From Muribaculum gordoncarteri (GTDB taxonomy: Bacteria; Bacteroidota; Bacteroidia; Bacteroidales; Muribaculaceae), in NCBI RefSeq assembly GCF_004803695.1, contig NZ_CP039393.1, positions 2,170,001 to 2,234,000 of the forward strand: DNA of 64,000 bases. Direction: 5' to 3'. The translations under genes and the position numbers were made by a program. The notes beneath the pieces were generated by a model, which worked only from the letters and a program-made list of their open reading frames with translations, did not search any database and was not told the DNA's origin. This document shows, piece by piece, positions 27,608 to 35,927 of this stretch; positions within the stretch are counted from its first letter, which is position 1; every line of letters starts with the position of its first letter.

Positions 27608-28519
27608 ATGTTAGCTTCTTTCTTGACATATATACGGTGTGAGCTGAATTTTTCAGCCCACACCGTTTCTGCATATACACATGACCTTCAGCAATGGGCC
27701 GACTTCGCCACCGGAGGAGCCCCCGACAATCTCCGCCCCCACGATGTGACAGCCAACGACCTCAGGCTGTGGATTGCATCACTCGCAAAGTCGGGCGACG
27801 CGCCCCGCACCATCAGGCGAAAGATTCAGGCCCTGAGAGCATTCTTCCGCTACATGATGCGCTACCATGGAATGTCCTACAATCCTGCGGCCGAGCTTAC
27901 CCTCGCCAAGACCGACAAGCCCCTGCCCGTCTATGTAAGGCCCAACGAAACCGACGCCATACTCAATGCGCCGCTCGACACCGGCGACTTCAACGAAATG
28001 CGTAACAGGCTCATCGTCGACATGATATACTCCACAGGGCTCCGATGCTCCGAAATCCAAGGACTGATGGACAAAGATGTCGACACCGCACGTGGTGAAC
28101 TAAAAGTGCTCGGAAAGCGTAATAAAGAAAGAATTATACCATTTGGAAAAGAACTTTCCGACATGATTACGACATACCGCAAATTACGTGACGGCACTGT
28201 TGGCTCAACCTGCCAAAACGAGTTCTTTGTCAGAGAATCAGGCGAACCGCTATACCGCAAGCTGATCTACAATGTCGTGCACAAGGCACTCGCCGGAAAC
28301 ACAGTGGCTTCACGGCAAAGCCCCCACGTATTGCGACACTCATTTGCAACCGACATGCTCAACAACGGAGCCGACCTCTATGCGGTGCAACAACTGCTCG
28401 GACACCAGTCACTTGCCACAACGCAAGTGTACACTCACATAACTTATCGAGAACTTAAACAAAATTATCAACAAGCACACCCACGTGCACTAAAAAAAGG
28501 AGGAGATTATGGACGTTAA
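27608..28519 (+). CDS. xerC: Tyrosine recombinase, XerC-type
   Basis: A site-specific recombinase of 303 residues, the size of XerC/XerD proteins that resolve chromosome dimers at dif. The N-terminal SAM-like DNA-binding domain covers about 1-95. The catalytic set is complete: Arg146 (TGLRCSE), Lys170 (LGKRNKE), His240 and Arg243 (HVLRHSF), His266 (LGHQ) and Tyr275 (VYTH). It lies between rpsU and hpf, the fixed location of the housekeeping Xer gene in Bacteroidales, which argues against an integrase of a mobile element. Its last 11 bases overlap hpf. Confidence 0.93.
   Translation: MLASFLTYIRCELNFSAHTVSAYTHDLQQWADFATGGAPDNLRPHDVTANDLRLWIASLAKSGDAPRTIRRKIQALRAFFRYMMRYHGMSYNPAAELTLAKTDKPLPVYVRPNETDAILNAPLDTGDFNEMRNRLIVDMIYSTGLRCSEIQGLMDKDVDTARGELKVLGKRNKERIIPFGKELSDMITTYRKLRDGTVGSTCQNEFFVRESGEPLYRKLIYNVVHKALAGNTVASRQSPHVLRHSFATDMLNNGADLYAVQQLLGHQSLATTQVYTHITYRELKQNYQQAHPRALKKGGDYGR
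28498..28503 (+). promoter_or_regulatory. Strong Shine-Dalgarno-like AGGAGG before hpf
   Basis: AGGAGG stands five bases before the hpf ATG, inside the last codons of xerC. Such a perfect match is uncommon in this phylum and in the rest of this window. Confidence 0.5.
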
Positions 28520-28802
28520 CATTAAGTCAATCCACTTTGACGCTACCGAAAAACTGCAGGATTTCATCATTAAGAAAATCAACCGTCTTGCACGCCACAA
28601 CGAGTCCATCAGCAATGCAGAAGTGACCCTTAAGGTTGTTAAGCCGGAAACATCGATGAATAAGGAAGCGGGCATCAAGATCTCAGTGCCTCAGCAGGAT
28701 GACATCTTCGCATCAAAAGTCGCCAACTCATTTGAGGAAGCAGTTGACCTATCCATCGAAGCTCTTGAAAGGCAACTTGAAAAAATAAAAGGTCGCAAAT
28801 AA
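28509..28802 (+). CDS. hpf: Ribosome hibernation/stalling factor (HPF/RaiA, short form)
   Basis: The 97-residue protein starts MDVNIKSIHFDATEKLQDFI, the beta-alpha-beta opening of the S30AE family, and ends with the basic helix ALERQLEKIKGRK. It binds the decoding and tRNA sites of idle 30S subunits and preserves ribosomes in stationary phase. It is the short form without the dimerisation tail. It overlaps xerC by 11 bases and has a strong Shine-Dalgarno-like sequence, which suggests coupled or separately tuned translation. Confidence 0.93.
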   Translation: MDVNIKSIHFDATEKLQDFIIKKINRLARHNESISNAEVTLKVVKPETSMNKEAGIKISVPQQDDIFASKVANSFEEAVDLSIEALERQLEKIKGRK

Positions 28803-28827
28803 TACAACACTAAAACAATAACATTAA

Positions 28828-28870
28828 AACAGGGGCTGCTAAATGCGGCCCCTGTTCATTTTATCTTAGC
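28828..28870 (+). terminator. Terminator after hpf
   Basis: AACAGGGGC at 28828-28836 pairs with GCCCCTGTT at 28848-28856, followed by CATTTTATCTTA. Confidence 0.85.
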
Positions 28871-28911
28871 ACCCGTTCCCCAATATTCGTTAACGATGTG
28901 GGGCACAAGGT

Positions 28912-29877
28912 CTAAATTACAGCCGTAAGCAGCTTGGCATTGCCCTCTATCGAAATCGAGTGCGTCGACGCAGGCACAAGCAGCGTTTCACCACGGCCGG
29001 CTGTCGTAACGCAACCGCCGTCGGTAATCACCTTCGCCTCTCCTTCGACACACATTATTATAATAAACGACTCCCCGTCGCAGGGAAGCTCAAGCCTGTC
29101 ATCGACAACCACGAGATTTATGTCGAAATATTCGCAATCAATCAGCGGCGTAACGCCTGTCGCATCCTTGTCGTAGTCCCGTCGGTAGTCGTTGTACACG
29201 TTGTAATCGATGGCATCCTTGGCCAACTCGGTGTGCAGGTCACGGGTATTGCCCTCCGAATCCCTTCGGTCAAAGTCATAGACACGGTAGGTGATGTCGC
29301 TCGTTTCCTGAATCTCGGCAAACAGATTGCCGGCACCGATGGAGTGAATGCGACCTGCCGGCAAATAGAACACATCGCCCTTGTGGGAATCGTGTGCGGC
29401 CACCACATCCATTATCCTTTTCTCCTCGACAAGCCTCGTGTAGTCATCGGGGGTTATCGACTCCGACAGTCCGGCATATATCTTGGCTCCGGGCTGGGCA
29501 TCGATTATATACCACATCTCGGTCTTGCCGAAACTGCCGTGACGCTTCATCGCAAGCTCGTCGTCGGGATGCACCTGCACCGACAGGTCCCTGCGGGCGT
29601 CTATTATCTTTATCAATAGCGGAAACTTATCGCCAAATCTCTTATATACCGATTCGCCGACAAGCTCTCCTTTATATTTGTCAATAAGTTCCTTCAGATT
29701 CATCCCCTTGTCAGGCCCCTCGGCCACGACCGACTCATGACCCGGAACGCCTGAAACTTCCCAGCTCTCTCCAATGCAGTTCTTATCGGTCACAATTCCT
29801 TTATAAGAGGCTATTTTATGTCCTCCCCAAAGCACCGTTTTAAAATACGGAACAAACTTGAATGGTCGTAATATCAT
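28912..29877 (-). CDS. manA: Mannose-6-phosphate isomerase, type I (short)
   Basis: This zinc cupin interconverts mannose-6-phosphate and fructose-6-phosphate. From ATG 29877 the product is 321 residues (MILRPFKFVPYFKTVLWGGH). The ATG at 29952 would add 25 unmatched residues and is rejected. Metal-binding residues lie in LSVQVHPDDELA (QVHPDDE), KTEMWYI (Glu) and the later FYLPAGRIHSIG (His). It resembles the short ManA type of Firmicutes and Bacteroidota (about 315-325 residues). It is a single gene, convergent with hpf, and supplies GDP-mannose synthesis or mannose use. Confidence 0.93.
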   Translation of the reverse strand: MILRPFKFVPYFKTVLWGGHKIASYKGIVTDKNCIGESWEVSGVPGHESVVAEGPDKGMNLKELIDKYKGELVGESVYKRFGDKFPLLIKIIDARRDLSVQVHPDDELAMKRHGSFGKTEMWYIIDAQPGAKIYAGLSESITPDDYTRLVEEKRIMDVVAAHDSHKGDVFYLPAGRIHSIGAGNLFAEIQETSDITYRVYDFDRRDSEGNTRDLHTELAKDAIDYNVYNDYRRDYDKDATGVTPLIDCEYFDINLVVVDDRLELPCDGESFIIIMCVEGEAKVITDGGCVTTAGRGETLLVPASTHSISIEGNAKLLTAVI

Positions 29878-30007
29878 ATTTGATTCAGTTTCACGCAGCG
29901 AAAATAATAAATATTCGTCACTTGGCAAACGATTAGTACCGAACGAAAGCACTATAAACGGTGTTGAATATTATATATCGGCTTAAAACAATTAAAAATT
30001 TAACAAT

Positions 30008-30568
30008 ATGAACTCAAAAAGTAATCTGATAACCTACCTGTTCGTTCTGGCAGCCGGTGTATTGCTCATCATAATGCACCAGAAGGCCGACCTTCTCAAA
30101 TGGATGGTTATAATAATGGGCGCAATGTTTGCCCTGCCCGCCATTATCGGCATATTCATGAACATGTCACGCAGCAGCAAACGCAACGAAAACAACACCG
30201 CCCAGAACATATCGTCGATAGGCGCGCTCATTCTCGGCGCCATAATGATAATATGGCCTCAACCCTTCGTGGGATTCTTCGTGTACGTGCTCGCCGCCAT
30301 ACTCGTAATCACCGGATTGTGCCAGATTTACTTCCTTGCCGCCTGCTGCCGTCCGCTCATAATGCCGTGGTGGCTATATCTGCTTCCGGCATTGATCATC
30401 ATTGCGGGAATCGTGATAATATGCAGCCCGTTACGCACAATCGAAACCACATTCACGCTGATAACAGGCATTGCACTCGTTTGCGCAGCAGTAAACGCAC
30501 TGCTCATATACCTCGGCTCCAACGGCCCGAAGGAGAAGGTCGAGCGCGTGACAATAGAGAATGAATAG
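30008..30568 (+). CDS. DUF308 / HdeD-like membrane protein
   Basis: A 186-residue inner-membrane protein with about six hydrophobic helices arranged in pairs, each pair with the short G-x-x-x-L-I/M-x-P pattern of DUF308 repeats (for example VLAAGVLLIIMHQKADLL and GALILGAIMIIWPQPFVGFF). E. coli HdeD, an acid-resistance membrane protein, belongs to this family, but function in Bacteroidota is unknown. Single gene, convergent with the kinase-like gene. Confidence 0.85.
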   Translation: MNSKSNLITYLFVLAAGVLLIIMHQKADLLKWMVIIMGAMFALPAIIGIFMNMSRSSKRNENNTAQNISSIGALILGAIMIIWPQPFVGFFVYVLAAILVITGLCQIYFLAACCRPLIMPWWLYLLPALIIIAGIVIICSPLRTIETTFTLITGIALVCAAVNALLIYLGSNGPKEKVERVTIENE

Positions 30569-30583
30569 CCTCTTTCGGCTATT
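30564..30583. terminator. Short hairpin shared by two convergent genes
   Basis: AATAGCC and GGCTATT form a 7-bp stem that contains both stop codons. There is no long T-run on either side, so it is a weak, possibly bidirectional terminator. Confidence 0.4.
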
Positions 30584-31217
30584 TCACATCATCAAAGCGA
30601 CGACGCACATAGTCCATTATAACCTCGGCGATATTGTCCATCGACATTGACGAAGAATCGATCGTAAGATCGTAAGTCTTCGCATCGCCCCAGGTCTTAT
30701 CGGTATAGAAGTTATAGAAATTGGCACGCAGCTTATTGGTCTTTTCGGCCATGGCGCGTGCCTGTTCCTTTGTAGGCTTGTCGCCTCGGGTCATTATGCG
30801 CTTCACGCACTCATCCATGGGAGCATGCACGAATACGTTGACACATCTCGGATGGTCACGCAGTATATAGTCGGCGCTACGCCCTACAATCACGCAAGAG
30901 TGCTGCTCGGCAATCTTGTGAATGAAGTCGCTTTGCGCCCTGTAGAGATTGTCATCGCTTATAGATGTTGAACCCGAATAGAAGTTATAGGGCTGATACC
31001 CCATGGCAAACGAGAACATGCCGCTCAGGAACCGCGGAAACTTCTCATCGGATTTCTCAAAGAATTCAGGACTTACCCCGGCGCTCTTGGCTGCTTCCCA
31101 AAGGAGCTCCTTGTCATAATAGGCAATCCCGAGTTTCGAGGCAAGCAGTTTTCCGAGTTCCCTACCGCCACTGCCGAATTGTCGGCCTATGGTTATTACA
31201 AAATTCTTCTCATCCAT
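30579..31217 (-). CDS. Cytidylate kinase-like family protein
   Basis: The 212-residue protein has a P-loop-like opening, ITIGRQFGSGGRELGKLLASKL, and YDKELLWEAA, as in cytidylate-kinase-like (AAA_26) proteins. Canonical Cmk has a GxxGSGK Walker A; here the GSGGRE form is typical of the 'like' family, which is distinct from true Cmk. SCVIVGRSADYIL and CVNVFVHAP are further family segments. The phosphate acceptor is unknown. It has its own promoter and is divergent from the gene at 31356. Confidence 0.88.
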   Translation of the reverse strand: MDEKNFVITIGRQFGSGGRELGKLLASKLGIAYYDKELLWEAAKSAGVSPEFFEKSDEKFPRFLSGMFSFAMGYQPYNFYSGSTSISDDNLYRAQSDFIHKIAEQHSCVIVGRSADYILRDHPRCVNVFVHAPMDECVKRIMTRGDKPTKEQARAMAEKTNKLRANFYNFYTDKTWGDAKTYDLTIDSSSMSMDNIAEVIMDYVRRRFDDVK

Positions 31218-31238
31218 AATCTATAGGTTTGAACGATG

Positions 31239-31246
31239 CAAATATA
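31239..31246 (-). promoter_or_regulatory. Promoter -7 element of the kinase-like gene
   Basis: On the minus strand TATATTTG matches TAnnTTTG, 22 bases before the ATG at 31217. Confidence 0.55.
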
Positions 31247-31323
31247 CGGAATATTCATTGAAAAAGAATGGCCGACAGGACAAAAGCCCCACATTCGCTA
31301 TTTTTTTCATCGAATATTCTTCG

Positions 31324-31331
31324 TATCTTTG
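31324..31331 (+). promoter_or_regulatory. Promoter -7 element before the small unknown gene
   Basis: TATCTTTG at 31324-31331. It falls inside a longer in-frame reading frame and so fixes the true start at ATG 31356. Confidence 0.55.
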
Positions 31332-31355
31332 TCGCACAACTTTATTTGCCAAGTT

Positions 31356-31727
31356 ATGAATGAAGACGACAAAAAGCTCCTGAGCAAGGATTCCGACGGT
31401 CTTTTGACCTATGAATACATAGCCAATCACATATCATCGATTGATGACGACCTTGACTACCTTATCGACAACATGATGCGCGTCGACCTTAGCGGACAGT
31501 TCATTGTAAGCGCGGCACGATACCTCTTCGCTATCGACGCCGAGCACTACAACAACGCAATATCACGACTTATAACGGCCGCTATCGAAAAAGACCGTGA
31601 ACACCGTTACATTGCCGACCTGCTGCCGCTGTGGGGCGCCGACTACGAAGACCATGTCGAGGAGCTCAACAAGAGCGACAACAATTTCCGCCGCATATAC
31701 AAGCGGCTCTATCCAACCGGAATATAA
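31356..31727 (+). CDS. Conserved-looking small acidic protein, function unknown
   Basis: The product from ATG 31356 is 123 residues, MNEDDKKLLSKDSDGLLTYE onward. A 40-residue N-terminal extension in the same frame is rejected because the promoter lies within it. The protein is acidic and helical, with ANHISSIDDDLDYLIDNMMRVDLSGQF and a conserved-looking ALFAIDAEHYNNAI-type region (RYLFAIDAEHYNNAISRLI). It has no signal peptide or metal motif. The family was not recognised. It lies 21 bases before the PPIase gene and is probably cotranscribed with it. Confidence 0.7.
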   Translation: MNEDDKKLLSKDSDGLLTYEYIANHISSIDDDLDYLIDNMMRVDLSGQFIVSAARYLFAIDAEHYNNAISRLITAAIEKDREHRYIADLLPLWGADYEDHVEELNKSDNNFRRIYKRLYPTGI

Positions 31728-31748
31728 AAACGCAATCAAAATTCTTGT

Positions 31749-32636
31749 ATGTCTAAACTAAAATCAATCTGGCTGATGGCTCTTTTAGCCATAACCTTTA
31801 CTCAGTGCGCCAATACCCGCTCCGAGTCAAAAAATGAAACCGAAAACGAAAACGAAACAACCAAAACCGATAGCATCATGACCGATTCAACCGACATAAT
31901 CGTCGACATCGCCACTTCGATGGGCGACATAAAGGTGCGCCTCTATGGTGACACTCCCAAGCATCGCGACAATTTTGTGAAACTCGCCAACGAAGGCTTC
32001 TATGACGGAGTCCTGTTTCACCGCGTAATAAATGAATTCATGGTACAAACCGGCGACCCCGACTCCAAGAATGCCGCCAAAGGCGCCCAGCTCGGATCAG
32101 GCGGTCCCGAGTACACTATCGATGCCGAATTTGTATATCCCAAGCACTTCCACAAATACGGCGCTCTTGCCGCCGCCCGTCTTGGCGACGACATAAACCC
32201 CGAACAGAAATCATCGGGCTCGCAATTCTACATTGTCACCGGAAAAGCCTATAACCAGTCGCAGCTCAAGCAGATGGAGCAGCAGCTCGGAATGATGCAG
32301 AAGCAGCGCATATTCGACAACCTCGCATCGATGAATCGTGACAAAATAATGGAACTCCGCCGCAACCGCGACAGCGTGGCCCTGCAGAACCTGCAGCAGG
32401 AGCTGTTGGCAATCACCGAAACCGAGGCAGCCAAGAATCCCGCCAAACTCACCGACGAGCAGATAAAAGCCTACTCTACCGTGGGCGGAACTCCCCATCT
32501 CGACGGTACCTACACCGTATTCGGCGAAGTAATCAGCGGCATGGATGTAGTCGAAAAGATACAGAAAGCTGAAACCGACCGCAACGACCGTCCTGTCGAC
32601 GATATAAAAATCATCAAGATGACAGTCGAAAAATGA
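31749..32636 (+). CDS. Cyclophilin-type peptidyl-prolyl isomerase lipoprotein
   Basis: The 295-residue protein has a lipoprotein signal with the lipobox ITFTQC (Cys about residue 20). A low-complexity Glu/Asn/Thr spacer and a cyclophilin domain from about residue 48 follow (IATSMGDIKVRLYGDTPKHR, FHRVINEFMVQTGD, SSGSQFYIVTG). A helical insert around 165-225 (Q/M-rich) interrupts the domain before TPHLDGTYTVFGEVISGMDV. It would act at the outer membrane or periplasm in protein folding. It overlaps the M16 gene by four bases (ATGA). Confidence 0.93.
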   Translation: MSKLKSIWLMALLAITFTQCANTRSESKNETENENETTKTDSIMTDSTDIIVDIATSMGDIKVRLYGDTPKHRDNFVKLANEGFYDGVLFHRVINEFMVQTGDPDSKNAAKGAQLGSGGPEYTIDAEFVYPKHFHKYGALAAARLGDDINPEQKSSGSQFYIVTGKAYNQSQLKQMEQQLGMMQKQRIFDNLASMNRDKIMELRRNRDSVALQNLQQELLAITETEAAKNPAKLTDEQIKAYSTVGGTPHLDGTYTVFGEVISGMDVVEKIQKAETDRNDRPVDDIKIIKMTVEK

Positions 32637-33862
32637 TAACGGTAAACCGTTTTACGCTATCTAACGGATTGCGTGTCGTACACAATCATGACAGTGCCAC
32701 CGCAATGGTGGCACTTGACATATTATATAATGTAGGAAGTCGTGACGAACGCCCCGAGCGCACCGGTATGGCCCACCTTTTCGAGCACCTGATGTTTGGA
32801 GGCTCGGAAAACGTGGCCGAGTTTGACAAAGCGCTTGAAAACGCAGGCGGCACCAACAACGCCTGGACCAACAGCGACTACACCAACTTCTACGACATAG
32901 TGCCCGCACATAACGCCGAAACCGCTTTCTGGCTCGAAAGCGACCGCATGAAGGGGCTCGCATTCAGCGACAAAGCCCTCGAAGTGCAGCGTCAGGTGGT
33001 GTGTGAGGAGTTCAAGCAGGTGTGCCTCAACCAGCCTTACGGCGACTTGCAGCACTACCTCAACGGCCTCGCCTACAAGGAGCATCCCTATCGCATACCC
33101 GTGATAGGCAAAGAGCTGTCACACATCGAGAACGTGACGCAGGATGAAGTGCGCCGATTCTTTTACGACCACTATGCCCCCAACAATGCCGTAATTTCAG
33201 TGACAGGCAACATAACGGTCGAGCGCACACGCGAATTTGTCGAGAAATGGTTCTCCGACATCCCCATGCGCAAGATTGCGCCACGACTCTACAACCCGGA
33301 ACCCGAGCAGACCGAGGCACGCCGACTTACCGTAACAGGCCGTGCGCCCCAAACCGTTATCGTGAAAGCCTATCACATGCCCGGCTACAACCACCCCGAC
33401 TATCCGGCATGTGACATAATAACCGACCTTCTCGCTCTCGGACGCGCGTCACGCTTCCATCGCAAGCTGATGCTCGGCACCGAGATGTTCACCAAGGCCG
33501 ATGCATCGATTACCGGAAGCGACGAGCCGGGACTGCTGATGCTCTACGGATATCTGCGCGACGGTGTAAGCGTGGACGAAGCCGAAAAGGCTCTCACCGA
33601 CGAAGCCATGTCGCTAATCGACAACCCGCCGTCGGACTATGAGTTGCAGCGCACGCTCAACCGCTTCGAGTCCAATTTCACTTTCGGCTCAATGAACTAT
33701 GTAGCACTTGCATCGACCTTGACCTTAAGCGAAATGCGTGGTGAAGATGTAAATTCAATCATTCCTCGTTACCGTCGGCTCACATCGCCCGACATAGCGC
33801 GTGTGGCATCAATGATTTTACGTCCCGAAAACTCGTCAACACTCATTTACAAGCCGGCTTAA
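32633..33862 (+). CDS. M16 family zinc peptidase
   Basis: This is a 409-residue pitrilysin/insulinase-type protein with the inverted zinc motif His48-x-x-Glu51-His52 (GMAHLFEHLMF) and the downstream glutamates in VVCEEFKQ (about 125-126). The R-Y-type substrate helix of the second domain is less clear. M16B peptidases often work as pairs with an inactive partner; no partner is adjacent, so it may form a homodimer. No signal peptide is visible, so it is probably cytoplasmic. It overlaps the cyclophilin stop by four bases. Confidence 0.92.
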   Translation: MITVNRFTLSNGLRVVHNHDSATAMVALDILYNVGSRDERPERTGMAHLFEHLMFGGSENVAEFDKALENAGGTNNAWTNSDYTNFYDIVPAHNAETAFWLESDRMKGLAFSDKALEVQRQVVCEEFKQVCLNQPYGDLQHYLNGLAYKEHPYRIPVIGKELSHIENVTQDEVRRFFYDHYAPNNAVISVTGNITVERTREFVEKWFSDIPMRKIAPRLYNPEPEQTEARRLTVTGRAPQTVIVKAYHMPGYNHPDYPACDIITDLLALGRASRFHRKLMLGTEMFTKADASITGSDEPGLLMLYGYLRDGVSVDEAEKALTDEAMSLIDNPPSDYELQRTLNRFESNFTFGSMNYVALASTLTLSEMRGEDVNSIIPRYRRLTSPDIARVASMILRPENSSTLIYKPA

Positions 33863-33927
33863 TCGGCAATTTCCCGTTTTTTTAATCTTTTTCCGCCGGA
33901 AATAACTTTAATTTTCAAAATTTTATC

Positions 33928-33935
33928 TATATTTG
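33928..33935 (+). promoter_or_regulatory. Promoter -7 element of the DUF349 gene
   Basis: TATATTTG at 33928-33935, 60 bases before the ATG at 33996. Confidence 0.55.
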
Positions 33936-33995
33936 AATCGTAGAATAAAATCTTGCATGGTAAAGTGCAACTATACTTATTAATAAATCAACATT

Positions 33996-35855
33996 ATGGA
34001 ATTGCGTGACCAGTCCATGTCGGTTGAAAACACCGATAAGGATCTAACCTTGAATGAAGAGGCCGTAACAGCCTCAAACGGAAATGAAGAAACTACAGTA
34101 ATTGACATCAACGACACCGATGTTTCTGATACCGACGAAACTTCCGAACCTTCAAAGCATTTGTCGAAGGAGGAGATAATCGCAGAATTGGACAACATCA
34201 GCCGGAAAGAGGGTGCCGAAATAGCTCGGGATGAAGTGACTCATCTCAAGCAACTGTTCTACGCAATTCGCAAAGTCGAGCTGGCCGAAGAGAAGAAAGC
34301 TTTTATCGAGCGCGGAAACGAAGAGAGCGCATTTGCTCCTATGCCCGACTCTCTCGAAGCCAAGTTGCATGAACTCCTCAACACCATAAAAGAGAAAAAA
34401 GCTCAATACACCGCTCAAATAGAGGCTCAACGCCGTGAGAATCTTGAGAAGAAACAGGCCATAATCGCCGAACTCGAAAAGATGGCCGAGGACACCGACA
34501 ATGTCAACCGCCATTATCCGCGTTTCCGCGAGCTGTCGCAGGAGTTCAAGAGCCTCGGCGAAGTCCCCGCGACCGACATAACCGACATCTGGCGCAGCTA
34601 TCAGGCAGCCGTTGAGCGTTTCTACGACCAGTTGAAAGTAAACAAAGATCTCCGCGACTACGACTTCAAGAAGAATCTTGAGCAGAAGCAGCTGCTTATC
34701 GACGAGGCCGAGAAGCTCGTTGCCGAGCACGATGTCATCACCGCATTCCGCCGCCTTCAGGAACTACATGAAAAGTGGCGTGAGATAGGCCCGGTGGCAA
34801 AGGAGATACGCGAGGAAATATGGAACAAGTTCAAGGATGCATCGGCCGCAATCAACAAGCGTTACCAGGCATTCTTTGAAGAGCGCAAAGCACGTGAACG
34901 CGAAAACGAAACCGCCAAGACAGCTATATGCGAGCGAATCGAGGCTCTCGACTTCAGTTCGCTGAAATCACATGCCGCATGGGAGCAGATGACACGCGAA
35001 ATCCTTGCCGCCCAGGAAGACTGGAAGAAACTCGGATTTGCATCAAAGAAGGTCAACAACTCACTCTTCGCCCGCTTCCGTGAAACTTGCGACCGCTTCT
35101 TCGCCAAGAAGGCCGAATACTTCAAGTCGATACGCGATGTACACGCCACCAACCTTGAGAAGAAGACCGCTCTCTGCGAACGCGCCGAAGCACTTAAGGA
35201 CAGCACCGACTGGAAGAAAACAGGCGATGAGTTCATCGCCCTCCAGAAAGAGTGGAAGTCAGTAGGTCCGGTCGACAAGAAGCACAGTGACGCCATCTGG
35301 CACCGCTTCCTTGAAGCATGCGACTACTTCTTCGACAACCGCAAGAAAGCCACTTCGGGTGTTCGCAAAACCGAGCATGCCAACCTTAAGCAGAAACAGG
35401 AAATCATCGAAAGCCTTAAGGCTATAGGCGACGACATGGAGCGCGAAGAGGCCATCAAGCGAGTACGCGAGCTCATGAACCAGTGGCAGCAGGTAGGCCA
35501 TGTCCCCTACAAGGATAAGGACAAAGTCTACGACACTTATCGCGCAATCGTAAACGAACTCTACGACAAGCTCGACATAAAGGAGGTACGCGCAGGCATG
35601 GACAAGTTTGCCAACTCCATCAACGACATCAGCAATGACGAGAACAAGCTCTATCGCGAACGCGAACGCCTCGTAAGGGCATTCGAGCAGAAGCGCAACG
35701 AGTTGAAGACCTACGAAAACAACCTCGGTTTCTTCAATGTCAAGTCAAAGTCGGGCAATTCGTTGCTGCGTGACATGGAGCGCAAAGTGCAGCGCATAAA
35801 GGACGAGCTGTCATCGCTTGAAGAGAAAATCAAGCTCATCGACAGCAAGCTTTAA
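33996..35855 (+). CDS. DUF349 repeat coiled-coil protein
   Basis: The 619-residue protein has an acidic, disordered N-terminal 60 residues, and then about five to six DUF349 repeats. Each repeat carries the W-K-x-x-G-x-V/A pattern, seen in EKWREIGPVAKEI, EDWKKLGFASKKV, KEWKSVGPVDKKH and NQWQQVGHVPYKD. It ends in a coiled coil (RKVQRIKDELSSLEEKIKLI). Function is not established in Bacteroidota; the highly charged helical repeats suggest a scaffold or nucleic-acid contact. Single gene with its own promoter and terminator. Confidence 0.9.
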   Translation: MELRDQSMSVENTDKDLTLNEEAVTASNGNEETTVIDINDTDVSDTDETSEPSKHLSKEEIIAELDNISRKEGAEIARDEVTHLKQLFYAIRKVELAEEKKAFIERGNEESAFAPMPDSLEAKLHELLNTIKEKKAQYTAQIEAQRRENLEKKQAIIAELEKMAEDTDNVNRHYPRFRELSQEFKSLGEVPATDITDIWRSYQAAVERFYDQLKVNKDLRDYDFKKNLEQKQLLIDEAEKLVAEHDVITAFRRLQELHEKWREIGPVAKEIREEIWNKFKDASAAINKRYQAFFEERKARERENETAKTAICERIEALDFSSLKSHAAWEQMTREILAAQEDWKKLGFASKKVNNSLFARFRETCDRFFAKKAEYFKSIRDVHATNLEKKTALCERAEALKDSTDWKKTGDEFIALQKEWKSVGPVDKKHSDAIWHRFLEACDYFFDNRKKATSGVRKTEHANLKQKQEIIESLKAIGDDMEREEAIKRVRELMNQWQQVGHVPYKDKDKVYDTYRAIVNELYDKLDIKEVRAGMDKFANSINDISNDENKLYRERERLVRAFEQKRNELKTYENNLGFFNVKSKSGNSLLRDMERKVQRIKDELSSLEEKIKLIDSKL

Positions 35856-35889
35856 TAACGACACATTCATTTCATAACACAATTTCCGG

Positions 35890-35927
35890 CTGTGAGTACC
35901 GTGCTTAATTGCCGGTGCTCACAGTTT
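35890..35927 (+). terminator. Terminator after the DUF349 gene
   Basis: CTGTGAGTACCG at 35890-35901 pairs with CGGTGCTCACAG at 35913-35924 with one G-T pair, followed by TTT. The next gene starts immediately after it. Confidence 0.75.

Noticed and set aside
27608-28519. xerC as the integrase of a mobile element
   Set aside because: It lies between rpsU and hpf, the conserved housekeeping location, with no tRNA, repeat or cargo genes next to it.
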